Below, in pieces: positions 6,686-15,350 of a DNA stretch of 32,569 bases (positions are counted from its first letter, which is position 1; each line of letters opens with the position of its first letter). The notes beneath the pieces are model-generated. The model was not told where the DNA came from. It was given only the letters and a program-made list of their open reading frames with translations, and searched no databases. Origin of the DNA: Lachnospiraceae bacterium (GTDB lineage: Bacteria; Bacillota; Clostridia; Lachnospirales; Lachnospiraceae); NCBI GenBank assembly GCA_022768745.1, contig JALELK010000105.1, positions 1 through 32,569 of the forward strand. Reading direction: 5' to 3'. The position numbers and the translations under genes were made by a program.

Positions 6686-7852
6686 CTATTTAAAATGTAA
6701 CTGCATTTTTTGATAAATATTTTTATATACCAAAATTTTATCTTCTTCAATTTTGTGAAGCATTTTTCTCTTTTTTGATCCCTTATTCATAAAGATTCCT
6801 CTACATGCACGAATCATCCAGGCGATTGGCAAAAGAATTGTTTTGCCCTCCAGCCAGGGATAATACTCTGTCATATAAGTCATTGGTGGAAAGAAATACC
6901 ACAATTTAAGCTGTTTTGTAGATGTTGATTTTTCTTTCATTTTTTCTTCTGAAAACTTATGCCATATTCCATTTTCATCTTTTCCATAAATTCCACTATC
7001 TAACATATAATCAAATAATTGTTGTTGGAATGAAGAAAATGGAAGTCTTTCTAACCAAGTAATTGCAAGTTCTTCCATATATTTTGCAAATATGTCTATG
7101 CCTAATTTTTTTAATTCTGTATCAATATATTGACGATCCATATTTTTTTCATACTTGTTCAAATATACATATATATCTACAAGATTCCGAATTCCACATC
7201 CCATCACATAAAAATGTTTCGCCATATGTGCAATCATATATATATAAAAATCATCAACGCCAAAATCATAAGTATATGCATGTCCTTCTTTTAATTTTGC
7301 TTTTGAAAAATCCGAAAAATACTTGTATTGGTTATTGTCCACAGTCTTGTCATACATAGCTTTATGAGCTTCTATTACCATAAATGGTTTTTTCACATAA
7401 ATATCATGATGTTTAATTGCCTGTTGCAAGGAATATCCCATACCTTTTAACACTTCGCCCGCTTTTTCCATATAACCGCATTTAATTAAAACATCTATAT
7501 CCGACATTTCCCTCATTTCCGGTGATGGATAAATAAATTTCATCCATGCACCTTTCATTGGCTGATTCACAATTTCATTTTTTTCAAACCGTCGGACCAT
7601 TTCCTTATATTCCATAACTTGTTCAGTTGTTCTAACAATACTCCGCATCACATAGTTACGCAATATTTCCTTCCATTCTTTACTAATTCCGGTTGTCTTT
7701 AATAATGCTCCTAAAAGCAGATAATCCATATGATTTATATGCGATAAATGTACTAACTCTTCTATTTTCACACCATCTGGAATCGAATTAGCTTTGCATC
7801 CATCCAATTGTGAACGTACAAGTTCTGCTAAATAATCAGATAATACTGACAT
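6686..7852 (-). CDS. Nucleotidyltransferase family protein (NTP_transf_5 type)
   Basis: This 388-residue protein has the fold's hallmarks: a K-G-A-W-M segment (100-104) followed by YPSPEMREMSDIDVLI (108-123), where Asp118 and Asp120 form the metal-binding D-x-D. This is the pattern of the uncharacterised nucleotidyltransferase family PF14907. Members recur in lasso clusters that also carry an HPr-like kinase, and in pseudomycoidin the protein was reported, as I recall, to act on the phosphorylated peptide and add hexose. The gene lies 18 bases after a small membrane-protein gene and leads into the glycosyltransferase, B2 and A2. A role in peptide tailoring is inferred. A role in the polysaccharide is the alternative. 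Confidence 0.8.
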   Translation of the reverse strand: MSVLSDYLAELVRSQLDGCKANSIPDGVKIEELVHLSHINHMDYLLLGALLKTTGISKEWKEILRNYVMRSIVRTTEQVMEYKEMVRRFEKNEIVNQPMKGAWMKFIYPSPEMREMSDIDVLIKCGYMEKAGEVLKGMGYSLQQAIKHHDIYVKKPFMVIEAHKAMYDKTVDNNQYKYFSDFSKAKLKEGHAYTYDFGVDDFYIYMIAHMAKHFYVMGCGIRNLVDIYVYLNKYEKNMDRQYIDTELKKLGIDIFAKYMEELAITWLERLPFSSFQQQLFDYMLDSGIYGKDENGIWHKFSEEKMKEKSTSTKQLKLWYFFPPMTYMTEYYPWLEGKTILLPIAWMIRACRGIFMNKGSKKRKMLHKIEEDKILVYKNIYQKMQLHFK

Positions 7853-7870
7853 ACATTTCTCCCTTATTTT

Positions 7871-8173
7871 CTAATTACTTTTCAAACCATCATTTCCAAA
7901 CCACTGTTCATAAATTGCGTAAAAAGCCATTGCCAAAGCTGCTCCTTGCAAAGCAATACACAATTTGAAATGAGTAATGCCAAGCCAAACCAGCACAAAA
8001 CAATAACTAACTATTGCAACAATAATTGTCACTATAATCACTATAAAATTCATACGTTTTCGCTTGACATAATTATCCGTCAAATCATTTGTAAGTTTTT
8101 TTATTGGGATTTTTATAAGAAACATCAAAGCAAATGTTATGGCTCCAATAAAAAATATGATTATACAATTCAT
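7871..8173 (-). CDS. Small membrane protein, paralogue 1
   Basis: This 100-residue protein has three hydrophobic stretches (about 3-22, 42-62 and 70-90). A motif, ITFALMFLIKIPIKK, follows the first helix, and YAIYEQW is near the end. The neighbour upstream carries ITFFLMFGLKIPIKN and YAIYDQL in the same places, so the two are diverged tandem copies. I do not recognise a function. Size and topology recall holin-like or accessory membrane proteins, but nothing here proves it. It sits one base after its paralogue, within the polysaccharide run and next to the lasso block. Confidence 0.7.
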   Translation of the reverse strand: MNCIIIFFIGAITFALMFLIKIPIKKLTNDLTDNYVKRKRMNFIVIIVTIIVAIVSYCFVLVWLGITHFKLCIALQGAALAMAFYAIYEQWFGNDGLKSN

Positions 8174-8174
8174 T

Positions 8175-8534
8175 TTATTTCCTTCCTATTTGAAGCTGAT
8201 CATATATTGCATATTCAGCCAAAGCAAACACACCACTCATCCCCATCATATGCCATGAAAAATGAATTAATGGTGAGATATACGAAATAATTCCAAATAT
8301 TGCTCCTGCCAATATAATTACCAATAAAATAATTAAAATATTAGCTTTTTTCTTATATTGTTGATATTTATGTTCCCATGCTATATTAACCTCTATTTTT
8401 TTCTTTATCCATGCCTCAATCCTATTTTTAATTGGAATCTTCAAACCAAACATTAAGAAAAATGTAATTGTTGCAGCTAACAAAGCATGCAGATCATATA
8501 TATGTGATTTACAGTAACTTAGTATCAAATGCAT
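8175..8534 (-). CDS. Small membrane protein, paralogue 2
   Basis: This protein of about 119 residues starts MHLILSYCKSHIYDLHALLA and has three hydrophobic segments, with TFFLMFGLKIPIKN after the first and AEYAIYDQLQIG near the end. I set the start at 8534 because the longer frame to 8600 would overlap the GT32 gene by 50 bases; a weak AAGGA lies about 12 bases upstream. It aligns with the neighbour downstream through the KIPIK and YAIY[ED]Q motifs and has an inserted charged stretch (about residues 45-70). Function is unknown. The pair may act together in the membrane. Confidence 0.65.
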   Translation of the reverse strand: MHLILSYCKSHIYDLHALLAATITFFLMFGLKIPIKNRIEAWIKKKIEVNIAWEHKYQQYKKKANILIILLVIILAGAIFGIISYISPLIHFSWHMMGMSGVFALAEYAIYDQLQIGRK

Positions 8535-8550
8535 CTTTAATATCTGTCCT

Positions 8551-9408
8551 TTATAATTCTGGTAAATTTTCTCCTTTTTTTTGTGCAAGAGAGTATGCAT
8601 AAAATGGTATCTTCTTATTCAATTTCAAATATCGTCTTTTTCTGATCAAAATTTGTGTTTTTTCATAAATCCATGGATTTTTCATCAGAATTCTTTTAAT
8701 ACTATTTTTTAAAGTTTTTCTGCTATCATTCTTTACTCTCCATACTCCTGCACAATAATGAATCGTATATTGTCTATTCAATAAAGAACCTATTTCAAAA
8801 TATTCTTTAGGATAAATCACAAAATCACCTAAATTCTGAAATTTGTTATTTAATTTAAAATGTGGATAATGCTTTAATATATAATATGTAAAATAATAGT
8901 TGTTTGTAACGAATTCATTTACATAAAGATTTCCATCTCTTTGATCAAATATTTTTCCGTTTGTATTATCATTCTTTTGCACAAAAACAGTATCCTCGTA
9001 CATTTGGAGTAAATTTTTAATAAATTGACTTTTCGGTTCGGCCCCTATAACTGCTGATCCAACAGCACAATCAAATATAAAATTCAAAAAAACAGGATAA
9101 TTTAAAAGTGGATCAAAGTCACGAAAAACCTTAACATCAGTATCTAAATATATACCACCATATTCATATATACCTTTTAAGCGATAAAAATCACTGATAA
9201 AGGCAAATTTTCTCTCTTTATAAGCTCTTCTTACAAACTCATTCTCATCAAAACTACAATTTGATTCATTCCATTCAATGATTTGATATCCATCAAGCTT
9301 TTTCCACGAATCCACACATTCTTTTAATTGTGGTGGCAATGGGTTCCCTCCAAACCAGCAATAATGAATAATTTTTGGAATTCTTGTTTCACTTCTCTGT
9401 ATATTCAT
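8551..9408 (-). CDS. GT32-type glycosyltransferase
   Basis: This 285-residue protein begins with IPKIIHYCWFGGNPLP (10-25), the classic opening of Gly_transf_sug (GT32) enzymes in capsule loci. It continues with YEYGGIYLDTDV (81-92), whose D-T-D (89-91) binds the metal and sugar nucleotide, and AGVWRVK near the C-terminus. It would add one sugar to the lipid-linked repeat unit on the cytoplasmic side. It sits between the flippase and the two small membrane proteins in the same run. Confidence 0.9.
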   Translation of the reverse strand: MNIQRSETRIPKIIHYCWFGGNPLPPQLKECVDSWKKLDGYQIIEWNESNCSFDENEFVRRAYKERKFAFISDFYRLKGIYEYGGIYLDTDVKVFRDFDPLLNYPVFLNFIFDCAVGSAVIGAEPKSQFIKNLLQMYEDTVFVQKNDNTNGKIFDQRDGNLYVNEFVTNNYYFTYYILKHYPHFKLNNKFQNLGDFVIYPKEYFEIGSLLNRQYTIHYCAGVWRVKNDSRKTLKNSIKRILMKNPWIYEKTQILIRKRRYLKLNKKIPFYAYSLAQKKGENLPEL

Positions 9409-9434
9409 AATTATAAATATGATAATTCCCTTTT

Positions 9435-10979
9435 CTAATTATCATAAGCTCCTTCCTTTTTGTGATATTTTTTGATAATTTTTTTCAAAAGATCTATAAC
9501 ATAGTTGAACTCATCTGTATTTCTAAACAAAATAATCATCAATAAATTTGGTATTATAAGACAGATTATTACCTGTATTACAAATCCTATGATTCCTTTA
9601 TTTATAAAATAGTCACATAAAAAATAAGTCACTCCACCTTGTATGATAGTGTAAATTGCATATTTAGTCTGTCGAAATAAGTAAGTACTTACCGGTTTTT
9701 TTAATAAATACTTATACAATACCCATCCTTCAACCCAAAACGCTACACCAAGCATACTGATTAATGTTCCAATTTTAACACCCGCAACACCTAATATGTA
9801 AGTTAACGGAATTGAGGCAATTAAATTAACTGCAGCCTCAATCAAAGCTTTATATCTGTCTGCCCAAAATAATCCTGCCGCATCTCTAAATTCCAATACA
9901 GTCTTTCGCATTCCACTGAAATAGAACACAGTAACAATAATAACCACTGTAAATATTGACAACTGATAATCTTGTCCAATCCATAATCGTATAAATGGCT
10001 GTATTAAACAAAGCAAACATATTGTGCAAAAATTAATGATCCAATAGTTTAAAAACAGCATTCGATTAAAAGTATCTTCTATTTCTTCTTTTGATTTTTC
10101 TGCGATAAGATTACCAATACTTGCTGTCACAGATGAAAAAATTTTATACATTAATCCATCTATCGTCTGGGTCAACAAAACATAGTTTGAATATATTCCC
10201 AAAACAGACAAGCCCAAAACCTTAGAAATAATTAAATTATCCGTAGCATTAACAACAACTCCGCCTATCTTATGAGCCATCATTGCTAATACATTATTTC
10301 TTATTGCATGTTTCTCTTCTCTGCTTAATTTTTGATATTCATGATCTTTTATATAAGGATATTGTTTGTCAGCAATCTTTGAAATAACTACATTTTCAAG
10401 TCTGGTAAAACAAATTTGAACTAAGAGATATAAAAAGTAGTTGTGGGTTAATAGCAAAATAAATAACTGTACTATGCGGGTTCCGACAGATGCCATCATC
10501 GTTGTGGTTGTCGAAATATAATTATCCTGATTGCAAATAATTAAAGATCTTTTATATGAATAAAAATACGACATTCCCGAATCAAGAACAAACATAAAAT
10601 AATATAATTGAATATATGGAATGTCCGGCATATCTTTAATCAACAAATGTAGAAACGGAATAAGTGCTGCTCCAATCAAAAGTACAAATATTCCAATAAA
10701 TGTATATAATTTTTTGTATAAAGCCATTAAGCTTTTTATTTTTTCAGTATCATTTTCTGCTATCGGTTTGTAAAGTGCAAAAACAATAGCAGCTCCCACT
10801 CCCATCTCAGAAAGTGAAAGCATTGACAAAATATTAGAAAACAATCCATTCAAGCCCAAGTACTCACTAGACAAAAACATAATGAATACTTTTCTATTCA
10901 CCAATTGTAATAATGTCGTAACTGCAAAACCTACAACTGTAAAAATGACATTACGAATGCTGTTTCGGGTTCTACTCAT
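9435..10979 (-). CDS. Wzx-type polysaccharide flippase
   Basis: This protein of about 514 residues has a dozen or more hydrophobic helices and the usual N-terminal sequence of the polysaccharide transport family (NVIFTVVGFAVTTLLQLVNR, then FLSSEYLGLNGLF). It would flip the undecaprenyl-linked repeat unit across the membrane for Wzy polymerisation. I use the ATG at 10979; a GTG three bases earlier is also in frame. The start overlaps the stop of the acyltransferase gene by 8 bases, which suggests translational coupling. Confidence 0.9.
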   Translation of the reverse strand: MSRTRNSIRNVIFTVVGFAVTTLLQLVNRKVFIMFLSSEYLGLNGLFSNILSMLSLSEMGVGAAIVFALYKPIAENDTEKIKSLMALYKKLYTFIGIFVLLIGAALIPFLHLLIKDMPDIPYIQLYYFMFVLDSGMSYFYSYKRSLIICNQDNYISTTTTMMASVGTRIVQLFILLLTHNYFLYLLVQICFTRLENVVISKIADKQYPYIKDHEYQKLSREEKHAIRNNVLAMMAHKIGGVVVNATDNLIISKVLGLSVLGIYSNYVLLTQTIDGLMYKIFSSVTASIGNLIAEKSKEEIEDTFNRMLFLNYWIINFCTICLLCLIQPFIRLWIGQDYQLSIFTVVIIVTVFYFSGMRKTVLEFRDAAGLFWADRYKALIEAAVNLIASIPLTYILGVAGVKIGTLISMLGVAFWVEGWVLYKYLLKKPVSTYLFRQTKYAIYTIIQGGVTYFLCDYFINKGIIGFVIQVIICLIIPNLLMIILFRNTDEFNYVIDLLKKIIKKYHKKEGAYDN

Positions 10980-12105
10980 CACTCACTTCTCCTTTGTGTC
11001 TAACTGGTAAAGCGAAATATTTTTCTTTTAATGCAAATTTGTGTCTATATACACTAAATAATGTAGGGAGCGCGACACCTACAATTGTATACAAAATCCA
11101 CCAACCACCTTCAATTTCTACCAAAACTGGATATTCAGCCAAGCGATTTATAGATAATCCATAATATAAAATCATTGCAAATGACACAATTTTAAACATC
11201 ATAAAATGAAGAGCCATAATGTCCATGGTGTTTTTACCAATTGCATTTAGCATTTTATTGTTCTGCACGCAGGAAATTTGTGCAACTAATATAAGTGCAA
11301 TAATTCCCAAAATAGAATTAACATAATTTAATCCAATCATAATCACAAAATTATTGCAACCAAAGGGATTATACAATTTATTATATGTAATCAGTAAATT
11401 AGATATAATACCAATCACTATATATATTTTCTTTTTATTTTCGAATAAATTATTCATTTTTAATTCTCGATAAGTTATTCCAAAAAAGAAATATAAACTG
11501 TTTATACAAGATTCTGCTAATTTCATAGTTTGTGGCACGTAACCAGAATTACCTGCAATTATAATTAAAAATGTAACAATTGCGAATATAGTCAACTTAT
11601 ATTGACCATGAAATATTTTCAAAATAATATAATCAGTAATAATATAAATAATATTTAGTATTAATATGCTTCCCAAAAACCACAACGCACCCGAAAAGAA
11701 TTCCCTATGCCCTGTAATAGCAAGTAAAAAATGTTTCAAATACGTTTCCAAATCATAGTACGAATTTCCATATTGCGCATCCACCATATGCAAAAATGCA
11801 AATAAATTATGTAATAATAAATACACTAAATTATATATAAGAAATGGACCATAATAAGCTTTAATTTTTCTCCATATTTCCACTGCTGGTTTATCTATAT
11901 GCTTATTTTTATACAAAAAACCATTAATAAAGAAAAATGATGGCATAGCAAACGCACTTAGGAACTGAATCAAATAAGCTTTTTTAGCCAAATAAGGATC
12001 TTGATTTGTGCATGCATGAAACATCACTACCGAAATCATTGCAATTGCTTTTGCTGCATCAATATACAAAATTCTAGATGCACTTTTATTCTTATTCTGC
12101 TGCAT
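10972..12105 (-). CDS. Membrane acyltransferase (acyltransferase 3 family)
   Basis: This 377-residue protein starts MQQNKNKSASRILYIDAAKA and has the family's opening I-D-x-A-K-A-I-A followed by MISVVMFHACTN, where His30 is the likely catalytic residue. About ten transmembrane helices follow. It would transfer an acyl group, often acetyl, from the cytoplasm to a sugar of the polysaccharide. I chose 12105 because GAGG lies about 8 bases before it. The longer frame reaching 12219 runs deep into the polymerase gene. The start still overlaps the polymerase end by 14 bases. Confidence 0.87.
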   Translation of the reverse strand: MQQNKNKSASRILYIDAAKAIAMISVVMFHACTNQDPYLAKKAYLIQFLSAFAMPSFFFINGFLYKNKHIDKPAVEIWRKIKAYYGPFLIYNLVYLLLHNLFAFLHMVDAQYGNSYYDLETYLKHFLLAITGHREFFSGALWFLGSILILNIIYIITDYIILKIFHGQYKLTIFAIVTFLIIIAGNSGYVPQTMKLAESCINSLYFFFGITYRELKMNNLFENKKKIYIVIGIISNLLITYNKLYNPFGCNNFVIMIGLNYVNSILGIIALILVAQISCVQNNKMLNAIGKNTMDIMALHFMMFKIVSFAMILYYGLSINRLAEYPVLVEIEGGWWILYTIVGVALPTLFSVYRHKFALKEKYFALPVRHKGEVSDE

Positions 12106-13429
12106 TAATATTTTCCTCTTTCTCACTTTGCCTTGTAAGTACATATGCCCAAAATATTGCAATAATGATATATGCAAATTTAAGTGTCTGTAAAGCATCC
12201 AACCACCATAAATTAACAAAGTAACATATAATCCCTATCAAACACATTTTAATTATAGCTGATTTATATTTAATGGCTGAAATAATCATCTGAACAATAA
12301 TCGTTATAATAAACGCTATATATGCTATCATTCCCGGATAAGCATACTTAATGTATTGGCAAACATAAAAATTGTCTACTGACTTAATATATATACCATC
12401 AATCAGAGCACCAAATGATCCAGAAACACCTCGGCCCAACCAAGGATTCAACCAATCTAATTGAAAAATTTTAGGTAAACATTTTCTATATTCTTCACTA
12501 TTATCCAATGTAGTTGTATCCGCACCGAAAAGTCCTGAATAACTTGTCCCCAAAACCTGATCAAGCACACTCGCTATCTGCATTAATATGTATCGACCAA
12601 CCCCTGTTCTTCCAAAAATTATCAAAAACAAACCCAAAGCCAGCAGAAAAAATATAAGAATAATACATGTTTTTTTTATATTATTTCTGCCACTAAATAC
12701 AATAATTAAAAATATCTCTAAAAAAACAATTCCAAGCGTAGAACGTGAGCCTGTCAAAAAAACATTTGCCATTAATAGGATCAACAAAACCGGTCTCTTG
12801 AAAAGAAATAATTCTTCTTTTTCAATATCCACACACGCTAATGCTGTAAACAATAAAAGCAACAAACCATATGCCAATGCATGACCACAAGGTCCCATGA
12901 CTCGATAAAATCCTGAACGATAACAATTTACTACATTTGTTGGTACAGTAGAAAGGAATTTCAAAAAAAGCGATTGTCCACATAAGAACTCGATTATTCC
13001 ATATATGCTTAAAAAATATGCACATCCAATACTAAGTTTAATTGCCCTCTTCCAACCAATAACAAAACGAATTCCATATATCAAAATATAAAATGTAAGG
13101 ATTTCTAAAAAAACAAGAAAAAACGAATTAATATCTGTTCTGAAAACCATAGTATATATTGAAACAATCATATAGATCATAAGTGGTATGATCATAACAT
13201 TTCCCATTATTATCTTCCAAAAGTGTGTCAATATTTTAGAATTCAAAAACATATAAACGACAATAACTAAATCCGCAACTCTCGTGCTTGTTAAATCATA
13301 TCCTATATGAATTCCAAAATACTGTGGCATAACAAAATCAACAATAATTAAAAATACCATAAGAAAATATAGTACTTTTAAATTTTTTAGTTCTGGTTCT
13401 TCCGCTAAATAACCTGTCTTTTCGTTCAA
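12092..13429 (-). CDS. Wzy-like polysaccharide polymerase
   Basis: This 445-residue protein has about ten to twelve transmembrane helices and a large loop around residues 285-350 (GTSYSGLFGADTTTLDNSEE, then LGRGVSGSFGALIDG), the layout of O-antigen/capsule polymerases and ligases. It also carries TGSRSTLGI, common in that family. It would join repeat units outside the membrane. The start is a TTG at 13429, supported by GAGGGG 9 bases upstream; no ATG lies near. It follows the GT2 gene by 4 bases. Wzy proteins are very diverse, so the call rests on topology and on the Wzx and CpsC neighbours. Confidence 0.82.
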   Translation of the reverse strand: MNEKTGYLAEEPELKNLKVLYFLMVFLIIVDFVMPQYFGIHIGYDLTSTRVADLVIVVYMFLNSKILTHFWKIIMGNVMIIPLMIYMIVSIYTMVFRTDINSFFLVFLEILTFYILIYGIRFVIGWKRAIKLSIGCAYFLSIYGIIEFLCGQSLFLKFLSTVPTNVVNCYRSGFYRVMGPCGHALAYGLLLLLFTALACVDIEKEELFLFKRPVLLILLMANVFLTGSRSTLGIVFLEIFLIIVFSGRNNIKKTCIILIFFLLALGLFLIIFGRTGVGRYILMQIASVLDQVLGTSYSGLFGADTTTLDNSEEYRKCLPKIFQLDWLNPWLGRGVSGSFGALIDGIYIKSVDNFYVCQYIKYAYPGMIAYIAFIITIIVQMIISAIKYKSAIIKMCLIGIICYFVNLWWLDALQTLKFAYIIIAIFWAYVLTRQSEKEENINAAE

Positions 13430-13433
13430 TTAA

Positions 13434-14321
13434 TTATTCCCCTCTTTCTTTCAAAAATTCTCTCACATCGCCCTTAAACCTTGTGATTTTCAAGAATTTA
13501 TGATAAGACCTCATGCGATTCTTTACGATGATTTTTTTTCTTTCAATTTCGTTTTGTATAGATCTTTTAAATGATGTCGAATGATTATGAAGCACCTGAA
13601 CCTGATTACAATAAACATATCTGTATCCAGCTTTATTCAATATATAGCACAAAATCTCTTCTTCACAATACAGAAATGTACCTCCATACAATCCATCAAA
13701 CTTCTGTACATAGTCTGGTGAAAACAACAGACAACTACCATGAAGCACCCCATGAAAATCTATGTCTGTTTCCATCCAATTTGTTTTATATTGCCCTTTT
13801 TGTGGTTTTACATTATTATTAATCTTTTTCTGCAATTTCAGCTTTAATGCCCAATATACGATCACATCATGAATCCAGCTTTTCCAGACCATTGTTGAAT
13901 TAGCCACATTCTTACGAAACGGATTCTGATGCTGTCCCTGAGGAGTTACAATATCTGGTCCTAACACATAATAAGGTGTCTCCTTATACAAATTTGTAAC
14001 CTTATCTATCCAATTTTTATCACTAAAAATCACATCATTATTAGCAAGACATATCCATTCCGCTTTTAAATTATTTTTAGCATATCGAAACCCTACATTA
14101 TTTCCAGCAGCATATCCCAAATTCTTTTCATTGTGAAGGAGATAAATATTATTATACTTTTTGTATGTTTGCTGCAGCTTCTCATAGCTTCCATTTTCAG
14201 AAGCATTATCTACTATAACAATTTGTATGTTTGCCATATCAAAACACTGAATAAGTGACTCAATACATTGTTTTGTTACATCTTCATTTTTATAGTGTAG
14301 TATTAAAAATGCTATTTTCAT
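13434..14321 (-). CDS. Family 2 glycosyltransferase, rhamnosyltransferase-like
   Basis: This 295-residue protein starts MKIAFLILHYKNEDVTKQCI, with VIVDNASENGS and NLGYAAGNNVGFRYA, followed by LANNDVIF in place of the D-x-D. This is the pattern of the WbbL/RfbF-like subgroup often linked to rhamnose, and the window has rfbA and rfbC for dTDP-rhamnose supply. Specificity is inferred only. AAAGGAG lies about 9 bases upstream of the ATG. A GGTFLYCEEEILCY stretch near the C-terminal third fits the catalytic-base region of the group. Confidence 0.87.
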   Translation of the reverse strand: MKIAFLILHYKNEDVTKQCIESLIQCFDMANIQIVIVDNASENGSYEKLQQTYKKYNNIYLLHNEKNLGYAAGNNVGFRYAKNNLKAEWICLANNDVIFSDKNWIDKVTNLYKETPYYVLGPDIVTPQGQHQNPFRKNVANSTMVWKSWIHDVIVYWALKLKLQKKINNNVKPQKGQYKTNWMETDIDFHGVLHGSCLLFSPDYVQKFDGLYGGTFLYCEEEILCYILNKAGYRYVYCNQVQVLHNHSTSFKRSIQNEIERKKIIVKNRMRSYHKFLKITRFKGDVREFLKERGE

Positions 14322-14350
14322 AACTGCAACTCCTTTCCGCTAAGTTTCAT

Positions 14351-15337
14351 CTACCTCTTTTTACAAATCCGGGCAGTGCTTACCACTATCGGTATAGTAA
14401 CTTTATTCATCCACCGCATATATAGTCCTATTTTTTCCTTTTGCATGTATTTATTTTTCCTGTAATTTGGAAAATGTATTTTTATAAATTCCTGTGTTTT
14501 TTTAATCAAATCATTTCGTATTGTTCGATCATTTACTTGTGCAATTCTTTTCAAAGAACTACATAATAAAATTTTTACACAAAAATATTCTAACTCCATT
14601 TTATAGTTACCAAAAAAGTTGTTTTCTTTATAATAACTGATTATATCTTCAAGAACAGGAAAAATATTACCAATTCGAGTATATTTTTTATTATTCATAG
14701 TCGACCCCGGCCACAGATAATGATATACATATGCCTTGTCCACAAAACTGCGTGTATGCAAATATGGAATTACCTTTGTGTAAAAAGCGGTATCTTCATA
14801 TATTACGCCTTCTGTAAAAAAGCAACCATGTTCTTTCAAAATAGCCGATTTATATATTTTGTTCCATGGCGAAACTAAGGGATCTATAAACATCTCTTTT
14901 TGGTTGTTATATGGTCGCACATTACCATATGGTCTGATTGATTGTTCTAATCCTTTTTCGTCAATCTTCAGATATTGATATCTGCATTCTACATAATCGC
15001 TATGTTCATTACATGCTTTTTTATACATTTCTTCATACATACATGTATCTACATAATCATCTGCATCCACAAAACCAATATACTTGCCATTACTTTTTTG
15101 AATCCCATAATTTCTGGCTGATGCCTGTCCTCCATTTTCTTTAGAATAAACAATAACTTTTTGAGGAAAATTTCTTTCATATTTTTTTAAAATCTGTAAT
15201 GACAGATCTGTAGATCCGTCATTAATGAAAATCAGCTCAATTTCTTCTAAAGTCTGTTTTACCAATGACTCTATACATTTTACCAAAAATTTCTCAGCAT
15301 TATAAACTGGAATAATAACACTGACCTTTTTCATCAT
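14351..15337 (-). CDS. Family 2 glycosyltransferase
   Basis: This protein of about 328 residues starts MMKKVSVIIPVYNAEKFLVK, with FINDGSTDLS, GQASARNYGI and the sugar-nucleotide motif VDADDYVD, then VSPWNKIYK. It is the CpsI/EpsJ-like type. An in-frame ATG at 15349 adds four residues. I favour 15337 because a weak GGGG site lies upstream of it and the family begins at the K-V-S-V-I-I-P strand. It is a member of the polysaccharide run, immediately after the hydrolase gene. Confidence 0.88.
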   Translation of the reverse strand: MMKKVSVIIPVYNAEKFLVKCIESLVKQTLEEIELIFINDGSTDLSLQILKKYERNFPQKVIVYSKENGGQASARNYGIQKSNGKYIGFVDADDYVDTCMYEEMYKKACNEHSDYVECRYQYLKIDEKGLEQSIRPYGNVRPYNNQKEMFIDPLVSPWNKIYKSAILKEHGCFFTEGVIYEDTAFYTKVIPYLHTRSFVDKAYVYHYLWPGSTMNNKKYTRIGNIFPVLEDIISYYKENNFFGNYKMELEYFCVKILLCSSLKRIAQVNDRTIRNDLIKKTQEFIKIHFPNYRKNKYMQKEKIGLYMRWMNKVTIPIVVSTARICKKR

Positions 15338-15350
15338 ATTCTGCCCCATA

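Noticed and set aside
7871-8534. Phage holins marking a prophage
   Set aside because: No other phage gene is present, and both small proteins are embedded in a capsule-gene run.
10972-12219. A longer acyltransferase start at 12219
   Set aside because: It would overlap the polymerase gene by 128 bases. The ATG at 12105 has a ribosome site and begins just before the family's first motif.
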